Shown here piece by piece: positions 1-6,162 of a stretch of 9,247 nucleotides of DNA. The notes under the pieces were generated by a model. That model was not told the origin of the DNA and did not search any database. It was given only the letters and a program-made list of their open reading frames with translations. The position numbers were made by a program, and so were the translations under genes. The stretch covers positions 1 through 9,247 of the forward strand of contig JAFYRC010000095.1 of NCBI GenBank assembly GCA_017547065.1, read 5' to 3'. Source of the DNA: Tidjanibacter sp. (GTDB lineage: Bacteria > Bacteroidota > Bacteroidia > Bacteroidales > Rikenellaceae). Within the stretch, counting starts at the first letter, position 1. Every line of letters starts with the position of its first letter.

Positions 1-11
1 ATACAATAAAG

Positions 12-41
12 CGAGGGCGGTTGACAATTCAACCGCCCTCG
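12..41 (-). terminator. Rho-independent terminator after nagB, possibly bidirectional
   Basis: A perfect 13-bp GC-rich stem (arms CGAGGGCGGTTGA at 12-24 and its exact complement at 29-41) closes a 4-nt CAAT loop. On the minus strand it lies about 22 bp past the nagB stop and is followed by the T-rich stretch CTTTATTGTAT, as expected for intrinsic termination of the apt-nagB transcript. On the plus strand the stem is followed by TTATTT, so it could also stop a transcript arriving from the left. Confidence 0.85.
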
Positions 42-63
42 TTATTTAACACACCTGCGTAAA

Positions 64-858
64 TTACAACAGATTGTCCTTCTCGATATCCTTGAAATAT
101 TTGTAGGTGTTAACCTTCAACTCGCCTGCGGCGGCCTCGTCGGTAACGAGAATGCCGTGGGGGTGAGTTTGAAGGCCGGTGATGGTCCAGCTGTGCGAAT
201 AGGCACCCTCAACGCCCTGCTGTACGGCACGAGCTTTCTTGGGGCCAAAGGCCAAGATGATAACCTCGGTGGCCGAAAGGATTGTGGCAACACCAACGGT
301 GAGGGCCAACTTGGGCACCAAGTTAACATCGCCACCAAAGAAGCGTGAGTTAACCAAAATGGTATCCTCGGTGAGAGTCTTAACGCGAGTGCGCGAGCTC
401 ATCGACGAGAAAGGCTCGTTGAAGGCGATGTGTCCGTCCTCGCCAACGCCACCCAGGAAGAGATCAATACCACCAGCGGTCTCAATCTTCTTCTCATAGT
501 CGGCACACTCCTTGGCCAAATCCTCGGCGTTGCCATTGAGGATATTTACATTGGCGGGGTTGATGTCGATGTGCGAGAAGAAGTTCTCCCACATGAAGGT
601 GTGGTAGCTCTGGGGGTGGTCTTCGGGAAGGCCAACATACTCGTCCATATTGAAGGTAATGACATTCTGGAAGCTCACCTTACCCTCCTTGTGGAGGCGG
701 ATAAGCTCCTTGTAGGTACCCAGAGGGGTAGAGCCTGTGGGAAGACCCAGCACAAAGGGAGTGCTTGTTACGGCTGCCTTACGGTTGATAGCCTCGGCAA
801 TGTATGCCGCAGCCCATACCGAACCTTTTTCCTGATTTTGTTCGATAATAACTCTCAT
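64..858 (-). CDS. nagB: Glucosamine-6-phosphate deaminase NagB
   Basis: Cytoplasmic enzyme that isomerises and deaminates glucosamine 6-phosphate to fructose 6-phosphate plus ammonia, the step sending amino sugars into glycolysis. The 264-residue product has the length of E. coli NagB (266) and aligns with it nearly without gaps. Visible residues match the E. coli active site by number: Asp72 in [10 protein letters not shown], and Asp141, His143 and Glu148 in [11 protein letters not shown], with Arg172 and Lys208 also in place. The E. coli allosteric N-acetylglucosamine-6-phosphate site also appears kept (Ser151, Ser152, Arg158, Lys160, Tyr254), so this is probably the allosteric hexameric type; that last step is inferred from residues only. 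The phosphate-binding loop is LGLPTGSTP (37-45). No Shine-Dalgarno is seen before the ATG. The gene lies 44 bp after apt in the same direction and is followed by a strong terminator, so it is likely the last gene of an apt-nagB transcript. No nagA is present in the window. Confidence 0.97.
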   Translation of the reverse strand: MRVIIEQNQEKGSVWAAAYIAEAINRKAAVTSTPFVLGLPTGSTPLGTYKELIRLHKEGKVSFQNVITFNMDEYVGLPEDHPQSYHTFMWENFFSHIDINPANVNILNGNAEDLAKECADYEKKIETAGGIDLFLGGVGEDGHIAFNEPFSSMSSRTRVKTLTEDTILVNSRFFGGDVNLVPKLALTVGVATILSATEVIILAFGPKKARAVQQGVEGAYSHSWTITGLQTHPHGILVTDEAAAGELKVNTYKYFKDIEKDNLL

Positions 859-902
859 AGTAGTATCTTATTTTATAAGGTATAAACTCTATTTGTTCGC
901 CC

Positions 903-1493
903 CTAGAAGCTGATCAGCGAGTAGACGGGAGCGATCTTCTCCAAGAGTTCCTTGCCGTGCAAGAAGCTCAGGTCGGCCAAGAAGACAAACTCCTTAACCT
1001 TCACGGGATACTCCACACCATCCTTCTCCACGGTGAGAGCCTCGAGGTGTTTGGCCATCTCGATGGAGGTACCACCGGTAGCCAAGATGTCGTCGAGGAT
1101 GGTCACCTCAACCACACCATTGGTAACCAACGAGTTCTCCAAGTCGCTCTTGCGGAAGTAGAGGCTATCCTCGCCATACTCCTTCACAATCGACACCTTC
1201 TGCAGGTCGCCCTCCTTTGCAGGCAGCTTACCATTCTTACGGAAGGTAATCAGGGTGTGGGTCTGCGAGTCGGTAACCAAGAGAGGTGCCGCAAACAGGA
1301 AACCCCTCGCCTCGGGTGCTGCGATATTGGGGGTTGTAACGTGCTTACCGAGCTCCTCAACAATCACACTAAAAATCTGTGCATCGCTCAGCAGGGGCAG
1401 CAAATCCACAAAGTTTACGCCCTCCTTGGGCCAATCGGGATAGAATTTAATCAGTTTCTTCGCTTCTTCAAGCGTAACAACGTTGTTTTTCAT
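903..1493 (-). CDS. apt: Adenine phosphoribosyltransferase-like purine salvage enzyme
   Basis: Type I phosphoribosyltransferase expected to join adenine to PRPP giving AMP and pyrophosphate in the cytoplasm. The 196-residue product shows the APRT signatures in order: the WPKEGVNFVDLLPLL hood region (21-35, compare FPKPGILFKDITPLL in typical enzymes), EARGF (61-65), RKNGKLP (85-91), KEYGEDSL (104-111), the PRPP loop TILDDILATGGT (131-142), and a C-terminal PVYSLISF end like other Apt proteins. It is somewhat longer than E. coli Apt (183), with about 8-10 extra residues around 154-165 (VEKDGVEYPV). It is also more divergent than usual near 66-84, so adenine specificity is likely rather than proven; another purine base is the main alternative. 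It starts at ATG with a weak AAGG a few bases upstream. A near-perfect Bacteroidota promoter lies just upstream, overlapping that of the divergent peptidase gene. nagB follows 44 bp downstream. Confidence 0.9.
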   Translation of the reverse strand: MKNNVVTLEEAKKLIKFYPDWPKEGVNFVDLLPLLSDAQIFSVIVEELGKHVTTPNIAAPEARGFLFAAPLLVTDSQTHTLITFRKNGKLPAKEGDLQKVSIVKEYGEDSLYFRKSDLENSLVTNGVVEVTILDDILATGGTSIEMAKHLEALTVEKDGVEYPVKVKEFVFLADLSFLHGKELLEKIAPVYSLISF

Positions 1494-1521
1494 TACCTTA
1501 ATATGTGTTCAGTCAAACATT

Positions 1522-1552
1522 CAAAGATACAACAATTTGATTAAACCACAAA
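1522..1552 (-). promoter_or_regulatory. Promoter of the apt-nagB transcript
   Basis: On the minus strand TTTG (1552-1549) is followed after exactly 19 bp by TATCTTTG (1529-1522). This matches the Bacteroidota primary-sigma consensus TTTG-N19-TAnnTTTG at every defined position. Transcription would begin about 20 bp before the apt ATG at 1493. The site shares DNA with the divergent peptidase promoter. Confidence 0.8.
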
Positions 1553-1566
1553 ATTTCCTACCTTTA
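1536..1566 (+). promoter_or_regulatory. Promoter of the S9 peptidase gene
   Basis: TTTG at 1536-1539 is followed after exactly 19 bp by TACCTTTA (1559-1566), which fits the Bacteroidota consensus TTTG-N19-TAnnTTTG except for the final base. The predicted start point lies a little over 20 bp before the ATG at 1595. No Shine-Dalgarno is visible in the short leader. The -33 box sits within the spacer of the opposing apt promoter and the reverse is also true. Confidence 0.75.
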
Positions 1567-1594
1567 CACCAACATTTTTCACCACCCACAGAGT

Positions 1595-3574
1595 ATGAAA
1601 CGATTTTTACATATCACCCTGTCGGCCCTTTTGCTGACACTCAACACCGTGGCACAGGAGCCACAACGCAGACTTTTAACTATGGAAGAGGCTATTCTCT
1701 CACGCGAACTGATCCCCGACAACATCCGAACACTTTGGGGCACCGACTCCAAGGGTAACACCCTCTATGGTGTCATCTCCAAGGAGTCCAAGGAGCCACA
1801 GTGGTTTGACGTGCGCACCCACAAGGCTGCCGAAAACGCACCCGCCACTCCCAACAACGCCCCTCGCTACTTCACCGAGGGCAACAACCTCTATGTGCAG
1901 ATTGGCGACCTTCGCAAGGCCATAACCTCCGATACCGATCCCAACATCATCAACGGCTCCCACGTTAGTCGCAACGAGTTTGGCATCAGCGGTGGTACAT
2001 TCCCCTCGCCCGACGGCCTTTCGGTTGCCTTCTACCGCAAGGACGAGAGTCGCGTGGCCGATTTCCCCTTGCTCGATATCACCACCCGCACGGGCTCGCT
2101 TGTAAGCATCAAGTATCCCCAGAACGGCCTCCCCTCGGAGCGCATTTCGCTCGGGGTCTACAACACCACAACCGAGCAGACCGCGTGGATAGAGGTGGAC
2201 GACTTCGACGAGGAGCGCTACCTGACCAACATCACCTGGAGCCCCGACGGCGAACTTATCTACATCCAGATTCTCAACCGCGAGCAGAACGAGATGCACC
2301 TCAACAGCTACTCTGCAACTACGGGCACCCTCGTCGAAAGGCTCTTCGCGGAGAGCGACAGCCGTTATGTGGAGCCCCTCTACCCCCTCTATTGGGTGGG
2401 CGACAAGGGCGATAAATTTATCTACTCGACCAACGTGCGTGATGGATATTGGAGTCTTTATCTCTACGAGCGCAAGGGCACCACTTGGGAACACCGCAGG
2501 CTCACCCTCGCAGACGCCGACGTAATCTTCGCCGACATCAAAGGCGAATGGGTATATTTCTACACCGCCGAGTTCTCCACCGCCGAGCAGCACCTCGCAA
2601 AGGTGAGCCTCAAAAGCGGTAGGGTTGTGAGACTTACACACGAGCCCGGTTGGCACACTTGCTCCATCAGCCCAGATGGTAAGTACCTCACGGACAACTA
2701 CTCCGCACTCCAAGTGCCCCGCATCGTAAACCTCGCATCGACCAAGGACGGCAAGGTGGTGCGCAACCTTCTCACCGCCCCCGACCCCTGCGAGGGATAC
2801 AACTACACCCCCATTGAGCTGGGCACAATCAAGAGTGCCGACGGCCGTTGGGACAACCACTACCGACTGATTTACCCCATTGATTTCGACCCTGCAAAGA
2901 AATACCCCGCCATTCTTTATGTCTATGGTGGCCCCCACAGCCAGATGGTCAACAACTCCTTCCAAGCCAAGCTGCGCCGCTGGGAAATGTTGATGGCACA
3001 GAGGGGTTATGTGGTCTTTGTAATGGACAACCGAGGTACACTTTGGCACGGTGCCGAGTATGAGAAGGCCATCCACGGTCAGTGTGGTAAGTGCGAGATG
3101 GAGGACCAAATGAAGGGTATTGAGTGGCTCTGTTCGCACGAATGGGTGGACGCCAACCGCATTGGCGTACACGGTTGGAGCTACGGTGGTTTTATGACCA
3201 TTTCACTAATGACCCACTACCCCGAAGTATTCAAGGTGGGCGTGGCCGGCGGCCCCGTGATCGACTGGAAATGGTATGAGGTGATGTATGGCGAGAGGTA
3301 TATGCAGACCGAGGAGCGCAACCCCGAGGGCTTTGCTGCCACCTCGCTCATTGCGCAGGCCAAGAACCTCAAAGGCAAGCTTCTCATCTGCCAAGGCGCC
3401 ATCGACCCCGTGGTGCTGTGGCAACACAGCCTATCGTTTGTGCGCGAGTGCGTCATCGAGGGCGTGCAGGTGGACTACTTCCCCTACCCCCGACACGAAC
3501 ACAACGTCATCGGCAAAGACCGCGTGCACCTCATGAACAAAGTCACCGCCTACTTCGATGACTATCTTAAATAA
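1595..3574 (+). CDS. Secreted S9 family serine peptidase, dipeptidyl peptidase IV-like
   Basis: Exported prolyl-oligopeptidase-clan enzyme (MEROPS S9, DPP IV-like) expected to remove short N-terminal peptides from oligopeptides in the periplasm or at the cell surface. The 659-residue product begins with a signal peptide (MKR, a hydrophobic core at about 4-19, likely cleavage after NTVA at residue 20). A beta-propeller of the DPP IV N-terminal type follows (about 45-410; WSPDG at 215-219, LNREQN at 228-232 onward). The C-terminal alpha/beta hydrolase domain (about 415-659) holds nucleophile Ser529 in GWSYGG, Asp604 in GAIDPVV, and His636 in PRHEHNV by alignment with DPP IV His740. Tyr444 in VYGGPHSQ corresponds to the oxyanion-hole tyrosine. 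The DPP IV motif WVYEEE that anchors the substrate amino end is not present as such; only an acidic run DDFDEE (202-207) is near that point, so whether it releases di-, tri- or other peptides is open. It is monocistronic, between its own promoter and a strong terminator. Confidence 0.93.
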   Translation: MKRFLHITLSALLLTLNTVAQEPQRRLLTMEEAILSRELIPDNIRTLWGTDSKGNTLYGVISKESKEPQWFDVRTHKAAENAPATPNNAPRYFTEGNNLYVQIGDLRKAITSDTDPNIINGSHVSRNEFGISGGTFPSPDGLSVAFYRKDESRVADFPLLDITTRTGSLVSIKYPQNGLPSERISLGVYNTTTEQTAWIEVDDFDEERYLTNITWSPDGELIYIQILNREQNEMHLNSYSATTGTLVERLFAESDSRYVEPLYPLYWVGDKGDKFIYSTNVRDGYWSLYLYERKGTTWEHRRLTLADADVIFADIKGEWVYFYTAEFSTAEQHLAKVSLKSGRVVRLTHEPGWHTCSISPDGKYLTDNYSALQVPRIVNLASTKDGKVVRNLLTAPDPCEGYNYTPIELGTIKSADGRWDNHYRLIYPIDFDPAKKYPAILYVYGGPHSQMVNNSFQAKLRRWEMLMAQRGYVVFVMDNRGTLWHGAEYEKAIHGQCGKCEMEDQMKGIEWLCSHEWVDANRIGVHGWSYGGFMTISLMTHYPEVFKVGVAGGPVIDWKWYEVMYGERYMQTEERNPEGFAATSLIAQAKNLKGKLLICQGAIDPVVLWQHSLSFVRECVIEGVQVDYFPYPRHEHNVIGKDRVHLMNKVTAYFDDYLK

Positions 3575-3620
3575 GGTGCTGTTGGCCATTGGCTGTTGGC
3601 TTGTCTTTGATTGATAAAAG

Positions 3621-3662
3621 AACACAGACACGGGTATCTTTTTTGATACCCGTGTCTGTGTT
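3621..3662 (+). terminator. Bidirectional terminator after the S9 peptidase gene
   Basis: A perfect 18-bp stem (AACACAGACACGGGTATC at 3621-3638, exact complement at 3645-3662) closes a loop of six T (3639-3644). On the plus strand it begins 46 bp past the peptidase stop and is followed by TTAT. On the minus strand the stem is followed by CTTTTATC, so it should also stop any read-through from the minus-strand genes to its right. Confidence 0.88.
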
Positions 3663-3726
3663 TTATGGCTTTTGACATCAGAGCCGTAAAAGTGTATTTT
3701 GCGAGGATTATTTTGTGCCAGCGTCA

Positions 3727-3772
3727 GCTACTACACAGCACTCGGTAGTAGCGAAAAGCGCATAGAGCAAGG
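3727..3772 (+). repeat. Intergenic direct repeat, copy A
   Basis: Bases 3730-3772 match 3822-3865 (copy B) at most positions: both share ACTACACAGC, CTCGG, AAAAGCGCATA and a closing AAGG, with scattered substitutions and one single-base indel. In this copy an exact 8-bp inverted repeat (GCTACTAC at 3727-3734, GTAGTAGC at 3745-3752) forms a hairpin with a 10-nt loop. Both copies lie about 30-40 bp from a TTTTGTGCCA string, but on opposite sides (3711-3720 before A, 3869-3878 after B). There is no coding potential I would defend. I do not recognise the family. Confidence 0.65.
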
Positions 3773-3785
3773 CAAATGCAATGCT

Positions 3786-3800
3786 CGTCAGAATGTGACG
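3786..3800. repeat. Small inverted repeat between the two direct repeats
   Basis: CGTCA (3786-3790) and TGACG (3796-3800) flank the 5-nt loop GAATG. The right arm with its next base (TGACGC, 3796-3801) also complements GCGTCA at 3721-3726, just before copy A, so copy A could be enclosed in a longer fold. The stem is short and might be chance. Confidence 0.35.
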
Positions 3801-3821
3801 CTTTCACCATTTAGTAGTGCG

Positions 3822-3865
3822 ACTACACAGCGCTCGGCAGTGGCAAAAAGCGCATAAAGCGAAGG
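3822..3865 (+). repeat. Intergenic direct repeat, copy B
   Basis: Diverged second copy of the 3730-3772 repeat, starting 92 bp after it. The internal hairpin is weakened by mismatches (the right arm reads GCAGTGGC where copy A has GTAGTAGC), so the primary sequence rather than the stem seems to be what the copies share. Its AAAAAGCGCATA segment (3845-3856) is also the left arm of the larger palindromic element that ends in the stop codon of the isomerase gene. Confidence 0.65.
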
Positions 3866-3971
3866 GATTTTTGTGCCAAACAAAGGAGCGAGTCCACAGC
3901 CTACTCAACGTAGGTGAGGAACTCGCTCTCTGAATTTTGGTGCAAAAAGCACCAGCTATATGCGCTTTTTT
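3845..3971. repeat. Nested palindromic element between convergent genes
   Basis: The ~127-bp segment reads as inverted repeats inside one another. The outer arms are AAAAAGCGCATA (3845-3856) and its exact complement TATGCGCTTTTT (3959-3970). The middle arms are TTTTTGTGCCAAA (3868-3880) and TTTTGGTGCAAAAA (3935-3948), complementary except for a 3-base core; the latter also forms its own small hairpin TGGTGC-AAAAA-GCACCA (3938-3954). The central hairpin is at 3886-3928. The right outer arm includes the first T of the tta that encodes the isomerase stop codon. It could be a compound transcription-termination structure or a relic of a small palindromic or MITE-like repeat; the sequence alone does not decide. 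No target-site duplication was seen. Confidence 0.6.
3880..3928 (-). terminator. Candidate terminator of the isomerase transcript
   Basis: A long imperfect hairpin: the GAGCGAGT arm (3886-3893) pairs with ACTCGCTC (3921-3928), a CCTAC/GTAGG inner stem (3900-3904, 3910-3914) closes a 5-nt loop, and there are small bulges between. On the minus strand the stem is followed by CTTTGTTTGG, moderately T-rich. It lies about 40 bp past the isomerase stop. The strong palindrome at 3621-3662 would act as back-up. Confidence 0.5.
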
Positions 3972-6021
3972 AGAAGAATTTAACGCGATTATCTACAATC
4001 TCCGAACCCTCAACCAAAGCCTGGTCAATACGCTCGTTGATGTAGAAGAGCGACGACGAGTCGAGGCGAACCTTCTCGCTCTCAACGGTTGCGTTGTCGG
4101 CAGCGGTGCGACCGGTAACGGTGAACACGTAAACACCGTAATTACCCTCGATGGGACCCTCAACTACACCCTCCTCGGCAGTTGCAACTGCACCTACGAG
4201 AGTCATGTCGGGACCTACACCGGCGATGTTGTTAGCGTTGCCATAAACCTCCTCTGCGGTAACAACCTCAGCGCCAAGTTTCTCAGCAACCTCCTCGATG
4301 GTAGCAAGACCTGCAACCTGCTCAGCAACCCAAGCAGCCTTAGCCTCGTTACGCAACTCCTGAGCGATGCGGGCAGCAGCCTCTTTCACAGGAATGTAGC
4401 CCTCCTCGCGGATGTTCTTCACGGTAGCAACAACGAAGTCGCCATCGATCTCCATAGCACCCGAAACCTTGCCAGCCTTGTTGTTGTAAGCCCAACGGAT
4501 AAGCTCGCGAGCCTCGTTCAGGCCATTAACTACGCGGTCGGTGTTACCGATGCGAGCCGAACGTTTCGACAAACCAAGCTCGCTAACTGCGCTTGCGAAA
4601 TCGCTCTTAGCAGCAGCGCCGATGAAAGCGTTAGCCTCGTTCATAGCAGCCTGGATAGTAGCGTCACCAGCAACAACATCGTAGGTGATGGTTGCGATCT
4701 GGGTCTTACGTACGGGTTTCGATTTCCAGGTAGCCTGTGCTACGTGGATACCGAACTGGCTCTCTACAACAACGATCTGTTTAACATTTGCAGCAATAAG
4801 TGCATCGCTGAACTCTGCAACCATCTGCTCGGGAGCGAACTTACCGAGGTTACCACCCTCAACAGCCGAAGCCTGGTCGAGCGAGTATTTCTTTGCCAAC
4901 TCTGCGAACGAAGCGCCCTTGCGGAGTGCACCTGCAACGCTGTCTGCCAAATCTTTCTGATCGAACGAGAAGAGGATGTGGCGAGCCTCGATCTCATCGG
5001 GCATGTTACGCACCTCTGCTACACGCGACATGGTGTAGGTGGTACCGTTAAGCTCGGGGCCGAGGAATTTAACGCGATTGGAAACCAACTCCTTGTAAGC
5101 AGCGGGAGCGTTCTCACGCGAGTAGAAGCGGGTGTCGGGCCTCTCGTAGGAGTTAGCCTGTGCAAAGTGCATTACGTTCTCTGCGGCTTTGAACTCCTCT
5201 GCCAAGGTCTCAACAGCCTCTTTAGCCTCTGCGTAGTCAGCCTCCGAAGGTTCTACGTTGAACACTACGTACTCAATGTCACGAGCGGTGCTCTGACGGA
5301 AGAGCTCTTTGTGCTCCTTGTAGTACTTCTTGATTGCGCCATCCTTAACGGGAGCAACCAATGAGTCTGCGATGGTGTAGTAGGGTTTAACAACGATCTT
5401 CACGTTAGCAGCGGTGTTAGCAGCAGCTACCGAACCGTTAACCTCCACGTCGTTAGCAACAAAACCTGCGCCAACGAGAGTGGTGTAGTTCTCCACCAAG
5501 CGCTGCTCTGCAACACGCCTCTTGATGTAGTTCCAGATGTTGTAAACAGCCTCGTTGCTCTCGATCTGCGAGAGGAAACCTTTGAGCATCTCGGGGCTAT
5601 AAACGCCGGTCGAGGGGTCTGCAAAGAACGAGCGAATAACGGGCGAAACATAAGCACCCTGAATCATATCCACCATCTCTGCGTCCGAAATGGTCAAACC
5701 CATCTTCTCGAACGAAGGTTTGTAGGAGTTGCTCATCAGAAGGTCATTCCAAGCCTCGTTGTAAATCATATCATACTGCTGTGCATCGAATGCCGAGCTA
5801 CCCCAGAGCGACGAGTAGATGTTCTTCACATACTCGGTCTGGTTTGCATAAACCTGATACTCGATGTTGTTGCCGGCAATTTTACCCACACGGTTAGCCC
5901 TCGAAGTAAAAATGCTGCCATTGCTAAAAAGGTCGCCCAGCAGGAAGGCGATCAAACCAAGTGCGATTACGACTGTTACAATCACACCGCCTTTGGTCCT
6001 CAAATCATTAAGTGTTGCCAT
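3970..6021 (-). CDS. ppiD: PpiD/SurA-like membrane-anchored peptidyl-prolyl isomerase
   Basis: Periplasmic folding factor anchored in the inner membrane, expected to help newly exported envelope proteins fold and to catalyse proline isomerisation. The 683-residue product has the PpiD layout: a short cytoplasmic N-terminus, one membrane segment (about 12-31), a long SurA-N/PpiD-type chaperone region (about 45-340), and a parvulin domain (about 343-432). The parvulin domain is marked by IEARHILFSF, a GGNLGKF turn (389-395), and FGIHVAQ (423-429). A degenerate second parvulin-like stretch follows at about 488-540 (RIGNTDRVVNG onward). The end is DNRVKFF, resembling related Bacteroidota proteins. 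E. coli PpiD is shorter (623). The ATG is preceded by a very A-rich leader without Shine-Dalgarno, common in this phylum. It is the last gene of the envelope cluster, 141 bp after the CNNM gene, with a possible promoter of its own. The main alternative name is simply a SurA-N domain peptidylprolyl isomerase. Confidence 0.92.
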   Translation of the reverse strand: MATLNDLRTKGGVIVTVVIALGLIAFLLGDLFSNGSIFTSRANRVGKIAGNNIEYQVYANQTEYVKNIYSSLWGSSAFDAQQYDMIYNEAWNDLLMSNSYKPSFEKMGLTISDAEMVDMIQGAYVSPVIRSFFADPSTGVYSPEMLKGFLSQIESNEAVYNIWNYIKRRVAEQRLVENYTTLVGAGFVANDVEVNGSVAAANTAANVKIVVKPYYTIADSLVAPVKDGAIKKYYKEHKELFRQSTARDIEYVVFNVEPSEADYAEAKEAVETLAEEFKAAENVMHFAQANSYERPDTRFYSRENAPAAYKELVSNRVKFLGPELNGTTYTMSRVAEVRNMPDEIEARHILFSFDQKDLADSVAGALRKGASFAELAKKYSLDQASAVEGGNLGKFAPEQMVAEFSDALIAANVKQIVVVESQFGIHVAQATWKSKPVRKTQIATITYDVVAGDATIQAAMNEANAFIGAAAKSDFASAVSELGLSKRSARIGNTDRVVNGLNEARELIRWAYNNKAGKVSGAMEIDGDFVVATVKNIREEGYIPVKEAAARIAQELRNEAKAAWVAEQVAGLATIEEVAEKLGAEVVTAEEVYGNANNIAGVGPDMTLVGAVATAEEGVVEGPIEGNYGVYVFTVTGRTAADNATVESEKVRLDSSSLFYINERIDQALVEGSEIVDNRVKFF

Positions 6022-6081
6022 TGTTGAGTTTAGTTTTTTTATTGTTTATTTTTGATTCTTTGTTCTTCTCAGTTTGTTGCA

Positions 6082-6101
6082 TCTGCGCTCTGCTACGCAG
6101 A
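6082..6101 (-). promoter_or_regulatory. Hairpin in the 5' leader of the isomerase gene
   Basis: TCTGCG (6082-6087) and CGCAGA (6096-6101) form an exact 6-bp stem with an 8-nt loop, about 60 bp before the isomerase ATG. On the minus strand no T-run follows, so it is not a classic terminator. It could be a processing or attenuation structure between the CNNM and isomerase genes; no known riboswitch is recognised. Confidence 0.35.
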
Positions 6102-6132
6102 CGTTCCAAGCTTTGTTTTCACAAATTGGCTT

Positions 6133-6140
6133 CAAATATA
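6133..6140 (-). promoter_or_regulatory. Possible -7 box for the isomerase gene
   Basis: TATATTTG on the minus strand (6140-6133) matches the Bacteroidota TAnnTTTG -7 element exactly. It lies between the CNNM stop codon and the isomerase ATG and would give a leader of roughly 105 nt. No TTTG stands at the preferred 19-21 bp upstream, so the promoter is incomplete and may be weak or a chance match in AT-rich DNA. Confidence 0.4.
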
Positions 6141-6162
6141 GTAATTTTCCTCAAAAAACACA

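Noticed and set aside
1700..3172. Open minus-strand frame of 490 codons opposite the S9 peptidase
   Set aside because: The plus-strand frame has a signal peptide, complete catalytic triad, promoter and terminator. The antisense product is Val/Gly-rich without recognisable domains.
3730..3865. CRISPR array
   Set aside because: Only two diverged copies are present, with no further regular repeats or cas genes in the window.
3575..3969. Small protein gene in the convergent gap
   Set aside because: The gap is dominated by hairpins and repeats, and I found no frame with a plausible start and recognisable protein features.
3937..5364. Open plus-strand frame of 475 codons opposite ppiD
   Set aside because: It lies wholly opposite a clear PpiD/SurA gene and its product resembles no family. 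Such long antisense frames follow from the codon bias of the real gene.
6047..6054. Plus-strand TATTTTTG resembling a -7 box
   Set aside because: No TTTG stands at the right distance and no plus-strand gene follows; it is a chance match in an AT-rich leader.
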